NCBI GenBank assembly: GCA_032716605.1
Contig: CM064506.1
Span: 15,387,779-15,451,778, forward strand
DNA: 64,000 bases
Direction of reading: 5' to 3'
From: Paralithodes platypus
Lineage: Eukaryota > Arthropoda > Malacostraca > Decapoda > Lithodidae
The notes under the pieces are model-generated. The model saw nothing but the letters and a program-made list of their open reading frames with translations, was not told the origin of the DNA and made no database searches. Below are positions 44,495-54,278 of this stretch, one piece after another (the first letter of the stretch is position 1; each line of letters opens with the position of its first letter). The position numbers and the translations under genes were made by a program.

Positions 44495-45466
44495 CCCAGT
44501 TCCGTAGGGCTGCCAGACCACTATCCTCCTCCTCCTCTTCTTCTTCGTCGAATTCTCCTCCACAAAGGGAAAGAAGACGAATAATCACAAGTAAACACCA
44601 TAAACCCTCTAACTATATTCCAAAAATAACAACCCCCACCCCCCCACGAAAACACATACCTTCCTCTTCAACCTCATCCCCTCTCAACCCCCACCTCATC
44701 ACCCCGAATGACCTGCTAGATCTACCCCCCCACCAAACTTCCATAAAACCGCCTACTTCCACCACCAGCAATCACCAACCCCACCAAAGAACACACCCCA
44801 CACACGTTCCTACCCCCAACCCTCCAAATTAAATCTCCACTCCCTACCCACCCGTCTAGCCCCCCCCCCCCCCCCCCCCCCGCATCCACCCCTTTCCCCT
44901 CCACTATCCCTGCGACCCCACCCACACATCAACCAACCTCCTCATCTCATCGACCCCCCCCGCCCCCCCCTAAAATATACACTATGCCAACGACCAACCC
45001 CTCCTCTCACACCACGTCTAACACGCAACTAACTCCTCACCAAAGCCCCTCCAAATTGATGGGCCCGACCTCCACACCCCCACTTGAATCCCCCCACAAA
45101 GTCGCCCCTGACAGAACCCCCCTACATACCCCCACCAAATCCTCTTCCATTCCGCCTACCACCCTCACTCGACAAAAACCTCCACACGCATCTACCTCTC
45201 AAATAACCCCCTGACCTCACCCTCACTAAATACCCTCCACCTGTAAAGCGTTCTTCCCCTCAGTATAAAACATCGTCGAGCGACTCAAGTCCCACGACAA
45301 ACATCTACCTTCCCACCAGGACCTCCAAAGGTAGAATAATCAACAGACCCATCAGATTTAAAAACAGTTATACAAAAACATCACCCCGTTCTTACACTAA
45401 TGACCCAAGCCACACACACCCCCTCTTTCTCACACACCTCCCTCACACACCTTACCTAAACCGATA
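44495..45466 (+). other. Element B C-rich, G-poor segment between integrase and the last ORF
   Basis: It is very C-rich on the plus strand, with a run of about 22 C at 44858-44880. A 76-codon Pro/Thr/Ser-rich frame lies at 44984-45214. It could be a decayed part of the integrase tail or of the next ORF. No domain was recognised. Confidence 0.6.
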
Positions 45467-46141
45467 TTGCACATTGCCTCAATATATTTTCCCAGCCTAC
45501 AACACCACCCAAGAAAACCCCCAAAACCCCAGACTCATATCCCCCCTTCACCCCCAGCTCCGTTTTCACGCGTTAATCCCTCCCCTTCAGTTAGTAACCC
45601 ATTCACCACACTGAAGAGGCCTCCTGTCAGTCCCACACACCTCACTCGATACATGACCTCCACCATGAACCAATCCACACCCTTCGTCGCCCCCATCCCT
45701 ACCCCCACGGGGGAAAACTACAAACCATTCACGTCCACAGGACGCTTAGCCCGTCTACAACGCCCACATCAAGCCCGGGCAACCGCCCTCCACAACACAG
45801 AGGACACATTCCTACAGGTCTACATTGACCTGCAAAAGAAACCTGACCCTCGCTCTCTTGCTTGGTGGGACCTTCTAAATACACTCAAAATGACCCACCA
45901 TGACTATGCTTCTTTTTACTTCACCCTTGAGGCTCGGGGACGAGCCTACAATGAAGGAGAGGGAAGTAAAATGCCCCAGAACGAGAAGCCCACCACAGAA
46001 GCCACGAGAGAACACCACACAGAAACACCCGAAAGAAAGGCCCACAGAACGAAAGGACCAGGTGACCGTGCCAACCAGTTCAGACAGGCCGAAGCCTGCA
46101 GGTTTAAGCAGCTCCAAACCACACCTGCCTACCCCTTCTAA
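45467..46141 (+). CDS. Element B third ORF of unknown function, reaching into the 3' LTR
   Basis: 224 residues from the first ATG; an in-frame ATG at 45653 (MTSTMNQSTPF) is an alternative start. It is Pro-rich at the start, then has a structured-looking part (STGRLARLQRPHQARATALH, FLQVYIDLQKKPDPRSLAWW, LLNTLKMTHHDYASFYFTLE). The last 57 codons (MPQNEKPTTEAT onward) lie in the 3' LTR and end at 46141. I see no signal peptide, transmembrane segment or fusion-like motif, so it is not a convincing env. Position after integrase matches accessory ORFs seen in some Ty3/gypsy elements. Function unknown. Confidence 0.55.
   Translation: MHIASIYFPSLQHHPRKPPKPQTHIPPSPPAPFSRVNPSPSVSNPFTTLKRPPVSPTHLTRYMTSTMNQSTPFVAPIPTPTGENYKPFTSTGRLARLQRPHQARATALHNTEDTFLQVYIDLQKKPDPRSLAWWDLLNTLKMTHHDYASFYFTLEARGRAYNEGEGSKMPQNEKPTTEATREHHTETPERKAHRTKGPGDRANQFRQAEACRFKQLQTTPAYPF
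45952..45971 (+). other. Element B polypurine tract
   Basis: The purine-rich GAAGGAGAGGGAAGTAAAA stretch immediately precedes the 3' LTR start TGCCCC and lies inside the third ORF. It is the expected plus-strand primer position. Confidence 0.8.
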
Positions 46142-49079
46142 ACACTGACCTTTCCACACCTCGCGTATACACAACCCCTCGTGTCCTACACCTCTACCTA
46201 CATGATGATGAACATAAATACACCTTAAAGTTAATACACCCATGCCCTGTCCCTAAGTTAGGATGTCAATATCAACATACCCTAAAATACCTTGTCTTGC
46301 CAGACTAAGTTTCTGAAGACCAATCGTCCCATAAATCTATGTATGTTCCTCCCAGGTTAAAACACCCATGCCCTGTCCCTAGGTTGAGCCAATGCCAACC
46401 AGTTCAGACAGCCATAAATCTATGTATTCAATCCTTAGGTTAGTTATCTTTATCCGCCATTGTGTTCATCTCTTCCATTTACTTTTCCACAATTGTTATA
46501 CGTCTTCCAATCACCTCCTTCGTATCCACAGTCCACACTACTCTATTTTGCTTCATGTCCTACACCTCTTACCCGCCAGACTCTACCTACATGATGATGA
46601 ACATGAATACACATTCATTTAATACACCCATGCCCTGTCCCTAGGTTGAGCCAATGCCAACCAGTTCAGACAGCCATAAATCTATGTATGTTCTTCCATC
46701 CGAGAAGTAATATGTTCACCCCCTTAAAATACCTTCTCTTGCCAGACTAAGTTTCTGAAGACCAACCGCCCCCATAAATCTATGTATGTTCTTCCATCCG
46801 AGAAGTAGTATGTTAAAACCTCATGTCCTAATTGATAAGAAACTATGATACCCACGGGTACACCAGTGTATATAGAACCATTGTTCCTGTAAGACCTAGC
46901 CAGCAATGATTGAAGATGTTAGCCACCATGCAGTAACTTTAATTCTTACCCCAACCAGAGATTGTATATACAACCCTTTGTTACCATTGTCTCGACGCAT
47001 TTTCACCACGAAACAATACTGAAGTTAACCCTATGAACTGTCGTTTTCTTTGGTGTATATATCATAGAAAACGCATTTCCCAGGAACAACTAGATCAGCA
47101 AGAAATAGTGTCAGATTAACAGTATCCATAACCATCGTATTGACGAGTAATAATACACTATGTTTTTCCCTACTTTGATCCACAGTCAAGCACACACCTA
47201 CAGTTAACCCCCTCTTCCCCACAGCCCCACAGTCCACATGATTCTATCCTTTCCAGACTCATATGCCACCCCGTATTGCTCATCCCCCGGTAGCATTTGG
47301 CTAATATACTTTCCCTGTCATTAACCCCCAAACTCAAATATCAACTGTAGTCTAATGCCACCCCTACGCCCGGAGACCTTAGGGTCAAACTTCCACGTAG
47401 CCCCCTGAACCCTCTCCCTCTCATTAACCTCCCACGCTCCTCCACTCCTTTCCGACCTAGCCTCTCCACCATACCTCCTGAATATCCTTGATTTTTCCGT
47501 TGCTAACATTCTCCAACCTTTTATATATATACTATCCAGCCTACCTTCCCTTAGTAGGACGGAACAACATTAGAACTTTACTAACCCTTGGCATGCCATC
47601 TATTCCCTCACAACCCATTCACAACCCTGTACCAAATGATCGTCAGTGCGAGGCTAGCCGCCTCGCCAGTGACTAACTTCTATTGCCATACTTCCAGATA
47701 AATGTGGCAGAGTTAGCAACCCAGTCTCCACCACATCCAGCAAACCATGCAATTAACAACCCAACCGATTAAACCAGCTAGTCAAGGCACCTTCGGTTTT
47801 GGTATTACGAACACTCACATCTGTCTCATAAACAGAGGGTTATTACAAACACTTGTGATATGGCAAGCCCCTAGCCACAGCTGCCGGACGACCATCACAG
47901 TGAGAGGGCGCGCACCTCCCCTTTTTTACCCACCCGAGGAGGGAGACCCCCCACCCCTGCGGAGGTATACCTGACCCCTGTTTTGACTTCTGGGTCATTG
48001 CCAGATAGCACAGGAATTCTTCCTATCAATGAACTAACCATGCATGACTAACCCCTTTACTAACCTCTACTAACCCACATTAACCCATTCACCTTTCTTG
48101 CATACTCGGATAATCAAATTAACACCTCAGCTATACCATAGAATGAAGACTGAGCAATATAAGAGAGACGCTCCTATCACAGCTGTCCCAGTCCTCCTCG
48201 CAAAGTAGATCCAGTCTCCCTCCCCTCAATACTTCCAGTATATCCCAAATAGTACTTCTTACTAAGGCTCAGTTATATCACATGAAGGCTCCCTATAGCC
48301 ATGTGCCACAACAGTAATCACCACCTTACCTAGTCCCCGTATCTATTGAGAGCTCAAATAATTCCATAAGACTCGAGATCCCTATGGCCTACAGGGTCCA
48401 AAACCGAGCCTATAAACCCAGCTCCCGCCCCCAGTAAAATCAGTTGAAAGATAGACACCAACCAGTGGCTGGCCCCCTTAAGTTGACCTCTAGCTCTGCC
48501 CTTGTGCTGTTCCTGAGATTTGAGTTCCAGAGCCGGCAGACTCCGTGGCAGATTTGAGATAGAAGCATCTGTCCACGTACAAGAAATCTATGTGCACCTT
48601 ATAACCTTCACACACCAGTGGGTATATAAGCGTGTAGCCAGCAACGATCGCCAAGAGATCCGTCTTGAGAACTTCCTACATATGGACCCCCTGGACGGCC
48701 GCGGAACCAGTCGTTAGCCCCCAACATCACAGACGCAAGATAACCAGGACCAGACCAACCAAATACTACCCAAGATTCACTTTATTAGTAGGCCTACTAC
48801 CGTGTTACAGTACTAATTAGACTCACTTATTAATCTTTCTATGAAGTGGCTATATCTTTGCCCCAGTATAATTCATATACAACCATTCTATTGGGAAGTG
48901 CTAAGCGTATCAGTGTTCATTAATTAACAGGCGACATTAACTCTTGTAATTAACCCTATTCAGATATTATTACATAGAAGTAAAACCCTAGTGATATCTA
49001 ACGTTCGCCCACTGATTTGTGTTCTACGTATTTCTGATATAAGAATATAAAACTTAGATTAGTAACCCCCTGAGGTTAC

Positions 49080-50338
49080 GTATCTTTTACCGGTCAGTCA
49101 TCTAAAATCAGAAACTTTCCAAACGGAGTCCCACAAGGATCCGTCCTATCGCCCGCACTCTTCAATCTGTACATGCACGATATAACTACACCCAATACGC
49201 CCCAAATAAACTTAGCCTCCTATGCAGATGACATAACACTCACATGCACACACCATAACCAAAAAGAGCAACAGATCTCCTTCAACCCTATCTTAACGCA
49301 CTACATGGCTGGTGCACTACAAACAGACTTAATCTAGCCCCAGCCAAATCCACCGCAACCCTGCTCACAGTTGGACAGGAGAACACGAATACATCCCTCA
49401 ACTCACCATAAACAACACACCCTAGCACTACACACAACACACAAAATCCTAGGAGTAACATTGATACTCATATGACATTCAAACAGCACACCACAAACAT
49501 TAAAAAGAAACTGACACCCAGACTTAACGCCTCAGGTCACTTGCTCACACAACATTTGGACACAACAAAGAACTACCACCACAGTATATAAACAATACAT
49601 AAGATCAGTGATGGAATATGCAAGCCCAGCCTGGGCTTCTAACCTAGCTGAAACACATAAGACCTTATAGACTATTCAAAACAAAGCCCTGAAGATCATT
49701 ACAGGCTGCACAGCTACTGCACCCACAGATCACTACATCAAGAAACCAACATCCTCAAAGTCAAGACCATCTGGACATGAGAGGCACTCAATTCCTGGCA
49801 GCAGCCTCCACGAACCAAGACCACCCACTAAACTACATGGCAACACACCCACAGACACCAAGAAATATCAAAACAACACCCAGCACACGGTATCACACAT
49901 ATTGTCCTCTCTCCCTCCTGCCCACCCCGAACCAACTTCCAGAAGCACATCCATACTCATATCTCTCACCGATCCATCCACTCACTCACCGACAACACGC
50001 AGCTGCATGCACGACCTCCCGAAATCCATCCTTCTGAATCCTCCTTCCTCGCGAGGACAGAGTCCACCTGGCCAGGCTGAGGTGCGGACACCATTCAGCT
50101 CTCCTGAGCTATCCGAAGAGACTGGATGACGACGTTGTCGACGCCTGCCGGGATGTAACGCAGCACCCCATACCATTAAACACATCATAGAAGACTGCAT
50201 TTCACACAACCACTTACGCCAACAACACAATCTACACTCAATGAGAGTTCTGTGGGAAAGCCCGATCGTGGCCATGGCCTTTCTCAGGGACTCAGGGCTG
50301 TTCGGCCAGGCAGCTTAGGGAACAAACAACAACAACAT
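49080..50338 (+). mobile_element. 5'-truncated LINE with (AAC)n tail inside the element B 3' LTR
   Basis: The LTR sister copy near 38395 is continuous (GAGGTTACTAGAAGTCC). Here 1.26 kb is inserted after GAGGTTAC. It begins inside an RT: GVPQGSVLSPALFNLYMHD and SYADDITLTC are readable in an open frame, then decay sets in, with remnants such as YKQYIRSVMEYASPAWASN. It ends GGGCTGTTCGGCCAGGCAGC and (AAC)n, the tail shared with the short elements at 7395 and 10455. No clear TSD is visible. Confidence 0.85.
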
Positions 50339-50621
50339 CTAGAATTCCCGTGCACTAAAAATATGCGTGTCTAATTCTAGTCTGTGAACTACTACTTGTG
50401 CACCAGAACTGCCAGTAATAAATCTAATTAGTGAAATTGAATCTATAAGTAACATTGATGTCTTCCAGTATATAAACTTGCGAACCAAGCCAGTGATCAG
50501 AAGAGTATACCTGAACATTGGAAGTGGGAGACTAGGCTCCATCCAGATCCACTAATGCTAGTTGTTCATTTCTATCAATTGTCTTGTACGAGTATTCATA
50601 TCTTCTTATGCTTCCTATTAA

Positions 50622-51238
50622 CCCGGGAGCTGCGGGGAGACTCTTAAGAGTTCCCCCGGCGCACTGCGGGGAGACTCTTAAGAGTCAGAGAAAATAAAAA
50701 TCAACTTTTGACATCGAAAAAAAAAAAAAAAATTTATATTTTTTTTTTTATTTTTTTGGCCCCTGGGCCATGCAAAATCTCAGTCCTCTACCTCCCCTCC
50801 TTCCCCACTTTCCTCCTCTCCTTCAGTTATCACCTATTTTCCCTGTTATTCCCTTATTCTGAGGTATATTTTCGTGCTAACATTAGAAATCCGATTGGAG
50901 GGTGTGGTCATCACTGATAGCAAGCGAGTGCAAGAGAGAGAGAGAGAGTATCGATCGACTGTGTCTCAGTGGCCTTGGGGGAAATTGGCGGGAAAGCAGA
51001 TTGCCTCACCCATACATTATACAACTCGCGGGCTATATCTCCGATTTTGACCATCCAAACGCTGTTTTCACTCGTTTTATTGTTTTTTCAGGTTAATACC
51101 TTTATAATCAACCCATAATAGGCGCATATGGATAAGTATTAATGCTATTAATGGCACAATGAATATTTTAGTGGCGGAAACACCTCAAATACGTCAGCAG
51201 GGGGACGTTTCCAATTACCCCCATGCGCACTTCAGAGG
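50622..51238 (+). mobile_element. TTAA-flanked MITE, copy 4, within the element B 3' LTR
   Basis: TTAA lies at 50618-50621 and 51239-51242. The sister LTR has the empty site CTTCCTATTAATCATCTTC at about 38670-38690. Sequence nearly equals copy 3 at 28774-29372, including CCCCTGGGCCATGCAAAATC and the (GA)n run, with the same orientation. Confidence 0.97.
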
Positions 51239-51397
51239 TTAATCATCTTCAATAAACGTGATCGTGTGTCTTGTTACCGTGTGTTTATTTTGTGTTCTCT
51301 ATTCCTCATACCTTGTATTGTGCATGCAGCCTTATATACCCAGTCAGTTAGAACTCACATTACCCAAGTTAATCCTGTAGAAAAACAGGGCATAACA

Positions 51398-51928
51398 ATT
51401 ATTTATAAAATTCGTCTCAGGTACTTTTCCCTGTTTAGTTTCTTTTTGTTTCAAAATTCCCCATATAGGCCTACTCGAGACTTCTTTCTAATCTCATTAT
51501 TTCTCCCCCCCCCCCCCTCCCTCTCTCACTTACTTTTACATACATACACGCACACGCACACACACCCTCATCCACACAGACAACAGCTGACTCGAGAGGA
51601 AGCGGTCCACAGGCTCCAGCTGATTTCTACTTACATGGTTGCAGGTGGGAGTGAGCTATATTCTATCTCTTATTCATGTGTAAAGGGGACTCCAGGGATT
51701 AGGATGATGATAAAAAGCAAGTAAACTTCGGCTGGCAAGTGGGAAATTAGTGACTAATACTAGAGGGTGTGAGTGAACAATCGGAAGAGACCGCACAATA
51801 TTGTTGTTTTCGGCGCGGGAAGTTCTCGGCTCAGTATGGGGGGTAAAAGTATATGTCTATGTAAGTATTACCCAGCACAAGAGGCAAGATATTTGGTTCC
51901 AACTTCAAGAGGAAATAGGTGGGGAAGA
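51398..51928. other. Flanking sequence with poly-C and (AC)n microsatellites, no gene
   Basis: A run of C lies at about 51507-51518 and CACACGCACACACAC at about 51548-51564. The 152-codon frame at 51266-51724 spans an LTR end and these repeats and is not credible as a gene. The right part may be the 5' UTR of the next LINE. Confidence 0.5.
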
Positions 51929-52713
51929 TGGTGAATGAAGGTGACGAGGGGGGGGAGGGGTGATAAAGGCGGGAGTGACGAATTGGAGGGAGACCCGGAT
52001 TTTCCCGGTCTCAGGGCAACATGGACGACTGAGGACACTGGAAAATTTTGCTTCATGCTGTTGAACAAAATCAAGAACTTGGAGGACCGAGTGACCGGCT
52101 TGGAGATAGTTAAGAAGGAAATTGGGTTTAATTCTAGTTTCGCTTTCACAGCATACTCATAAATTTCTATGGCTACTTTAGAGTTGTCATATACCATACT
52201 TAATTCCTATATATGTCCAAAGTGGCGGAAATGCATTATAAGGAATTATACCTACTGTAAAAAAAAAAAAAAAAAAATCTCCCCCATATGCGGCACCATA
52301 GCTATTACATAATACTAGGTTAGGTTAGGTAAGGTTGTTAGGTTAGGCTAATGTCGTTAATGTAGTTTATTATCATTATATTACGTCTTTTACCCAGCAA
52401 TTTCCCTGATCTTCATAGTTGGTCGGGAAGCTATGCCTTTACAACGGCGCCTCCCTTTTGTCGCTGTGTACGTGAAACTAGAATTTTACCGGAAATTGTT
52501 ACAGAGAATGGTGAGTTGAAGAACAGGTTGGAGTTAGTGGAGAGAGAAAAGGCAGTGATAATGACTAGGCTAGACACGAGTATCTCTGAAGGTAAAAATG
52601 CTTGGGGCATGACTAGAGACCAAGTGGTAAAAGATTTAGACAGTGTAAGGAAGGCACACAGTGACGAATTCAGGAAGATATTGATGAACAGAAACAGCAA
52701 GATGTTTGGATAA
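51929..52713 (+). pseudogene. LINE N-terminal coiled-coil segment, split by a MITE
   Basis: Before the MITE the frame reads GKFCFMLLNKIKNLEDRVTG followed by LEIVKKEIG, a heptad-like stretch. After it comes ENGELKNRLELVEREKAV and KDLDSVRKAHSDEFRKIL. Both are rich in Leu, Lys and Glu, fitting the coiled-coil part of LINE ORF1 proteins, which makes trimers that coat LINE RNA. Frameshifts exist besides the MITE. Confidence 0.55.
52131..52484. mobile_element. TIR MITE, 354 bp, containing TTAGG motifs
   Basis: The TSD is TTTA (52127-52130 and 52485-52488). Terminal inverted repeats of 22 bp begin ATTCTAGTTTC at both ends and end ACAGC, with 19 of 22 matching. Internally it has CCTATATATGTCCAAAGTGG, an A run, TACTAGGTTAGGTTAGGTAA and AATTTCCCTGATCTTCATAG, all shared with the element at 62836-64000. 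It lacks coding capacity. The superfamily was not determined. Confidence 0.88.
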
Positions 52714-52730
52714 AGGACCAGGTAAAAAGT

Positions 52731-54278
52731 ATGGTTAAGCAAGGCATCCACGAAAACTCTCAGGCCATCCAGGAAGAAAGTCGTAGGGCTAACTGCCTCA
52801 TAATATCAGGGGTGGAAGAAAAGGAGGAACTAGACTGGACAAAACGAAAAGAGCAGGATGAAGGTCGCATCAACAAGATTCTGGAATCTATTAAAGATGA
52901 GGAGGACACCTGGAAGGAGGAAATATCAGACATGTTTAGGCTGGGAAAATATACAAAGGAATACAATAGACTGGTAAAAATCGAATTTAAGTCAAGAAGG
53001 ACATGTGATGAAATCATGGCAGTAGCGGCTAGGCTAAAAGGGTTAGAGGGTAAGGACAAAATCTACATCAGGCGAGACTTACCAGAAGAAGAGAGAAAGA
53101 AGGAGGCTGAACTAAGGAAAACCGCCAAGGAGGAAAATAGCAAGAGGACAGAACAAGAAAAGAATAAGTTTTTTTTACGGAGTAAGAAAGGGGAAGATTA
53201 TGAAACTTTCGGTAAAAAGAAACTAAAAGTAAAAGAGGGTAGGGAACAGACCGCCGCAGATAAGGCGCTTGGAGCAGGTAATGGGGGACTAGAAAGTATA
53301 AGGATTCTATATAGCAATGTCGATGGGCTAATCTCTAAGAAACTAGAACTAACAGACTTACTCAATACTAAGAAACCAGAAATAGTATGTCTCACTGAGA
53401 CAAAACTAGGAGAAGACCTTGATAAAAATTTGCTAGGATGGTCTGAATACAGGATTTGGAGGAGGGACAGAAAATTTCGACATGGAGGTGGAGTGTGCAT
53501 CCTTACTAGGAAAGATTTGATTGTGGCTGGGATAAAACTAGAAACTTCAACAGCAGAAGTTTTAGCAATAGAGATTGGTGGAAACGAAAAAATAGTGGTG
53601 ATAGTAGCGTATGTACCTCCCAAGACGAAGACATGGGGTAAGGAGGAGCATAGCCTAATGCGTAAGGAAACAATTAGTGTGCTAGGAAATATCTTGGCTT
53701 CAGAGGATGAAATAGTCATGTGTGGGGACTTTAACTGCAAGGAAGTGAATTGGGAAGATCTTGAAGCCGGAGCAGGTGAGGAAAGTTGGGGCTATGAATT
53801 TTTAAGTATGGCCATGGAAAATTCTATATACCAACATGTAAAAGAGTCAACAAGAGTAAGGGGAAGTGATCAACCAGCTAGATTGGACCTTCTATTCACA
53901 AGAAGGGAGGAGGAGGTTCAAAGTATTGAGTACCTATGCCCACTAGGAAAAAGCGACCATGCAGTTCTAGACATAGACTTGCTATTGAAGTATAATCTAC
54001 CCAAGGGAAGGGAAAAGCATAAGGAAAATCACTGGATGTATTCCAGAACCGATTTCGAAGGACTACGGGATTTTTTCAAGTCACAAAATTGGGATCAGGT
54101 GTTATCTGAAAGTGAGGTAGACAAAAAACTCAAGGCATTCATGGAGATCTATGATACTGGTATAAAAACTTTTGTCCCTAAGTACATTAATAAAAGGAAA
54201 AAAGTAATCGCAAAGTATGGTTTAACCGCGAATGTAGGCAAGCACAGGAAGCAAAAAACAAAGCCTGGAAAAAGATGA
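52731..54278 (+). CDS. LINE fused RRM-like and APE endonuclease protein
   Basis: 515 residues without a stop. Residues about 25-115 carry the RRM-like part (NCLIISGVEEKEE, MFRLGKYTKEYNRLVKIEFK, KDKIYIRRDLPEEERKKEAE). A highly charged linker follows, then the endonuclease from about 190: LYSNVDGLISKKLELTDLLN, IVCLTETKLGEDLD, VCILTRKDLIVAG, VAYVPPKTKTWG, MCGDFNCKEVNWEDL, RLDLLFTRREEE and GKSDHAVLDIDLLLKYN. Those are the catalytic Glu, Asp, Asn and the final SDH box. In most LINEs ORF1 is a separate ORF; here both occupy one frame. A frameshift at the end separates it from the RT. The Met at 52731 is the first ATG and the true start is probably upstream. Confidence 0.85.
   Translation: MVKQGIHENSQAIQEESRRANCLIISGVEEKEELDWTKRKEQDEGRINKILESIKDEEDTWKEEISDMFRLGKYTKEYNRLVKIEFKSRRTCDEIMAVAARLKGLEGKDKIYIRRDLPEEERKKEAELRKTAKEENSKRTEQEKNKFFLRSKKGEDYETFGKKKLKVKEGREQTAADKALGAGNGGLESIRILYSNVDGLISKKLELTDLLNTKKPEIVCLTETKLGEDLDKNLLGWSEYRIWRRDRKFRHGGGVCILTRKDLIVAGIKLETSTAEVLAIEIGGNEKIVVIVAYVPPKTKTWGKEEHSLMRKETISVLGNILASEDEIVMCGDFNCKEVNWEDLEAGAGEESWGYEFLSMAMENSIYQHVKESTRVRGSDQPARLDLLFTRREEEVQSIEYLCPLGKSDHAVLDIDLLLKYNLPKGREKHKENHWMYSRTDFEGLRDFFKSQNWDQVLSESEVDKKLKAFMEIYDTGIKTFVPKYINKRKKVIAKYGLTANVGKHRKQKTKPGKR

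Larger units (their letters stand above)
22223..51397 (+). mobile_element. Element B: large Ty3/gypsy LTR retrotransposon, about 14 kb without nested inserts
   Basis: The two LTRs (22223-22474 joined to 35555-38838, and 45972-51397) are near-identical once later insertions are removed, each about 3.54 kb, starting TGCCCCAGAACG and ending GGGCATAACA. Between them lie PBS, gag, protease, RT, RNase H, integrase, an extra 3' ORF and a polypurine tract. The candidate TSD is ATTA (22216-22219 and 51398-51401), with three extra A bases at the 5' junction. Nested in it are element A, a LINE fragment and a MITE. It inserted in the tail of the LINE at 20531-22219. Confidence 0.9.
45972..51397 (+). repeat. 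Element B 3' LTR with two later insertions
   Basis: Matches the split 5' LTR along its whole length. Two extra blocks, 49080-50338 (LINE) and 50622-51238 (MITE plus TTAA), account for its greater length. Without them it measures about 3.55 kb against 3.54 kb for the 5' LTR. Confidence 0.93.

Noticed and set aside
45467..46141. Envelope-like gene of element B
   Set aside because: Position fits env, but no signal peptide, transmembrane stretch or fusion-like region is visible.
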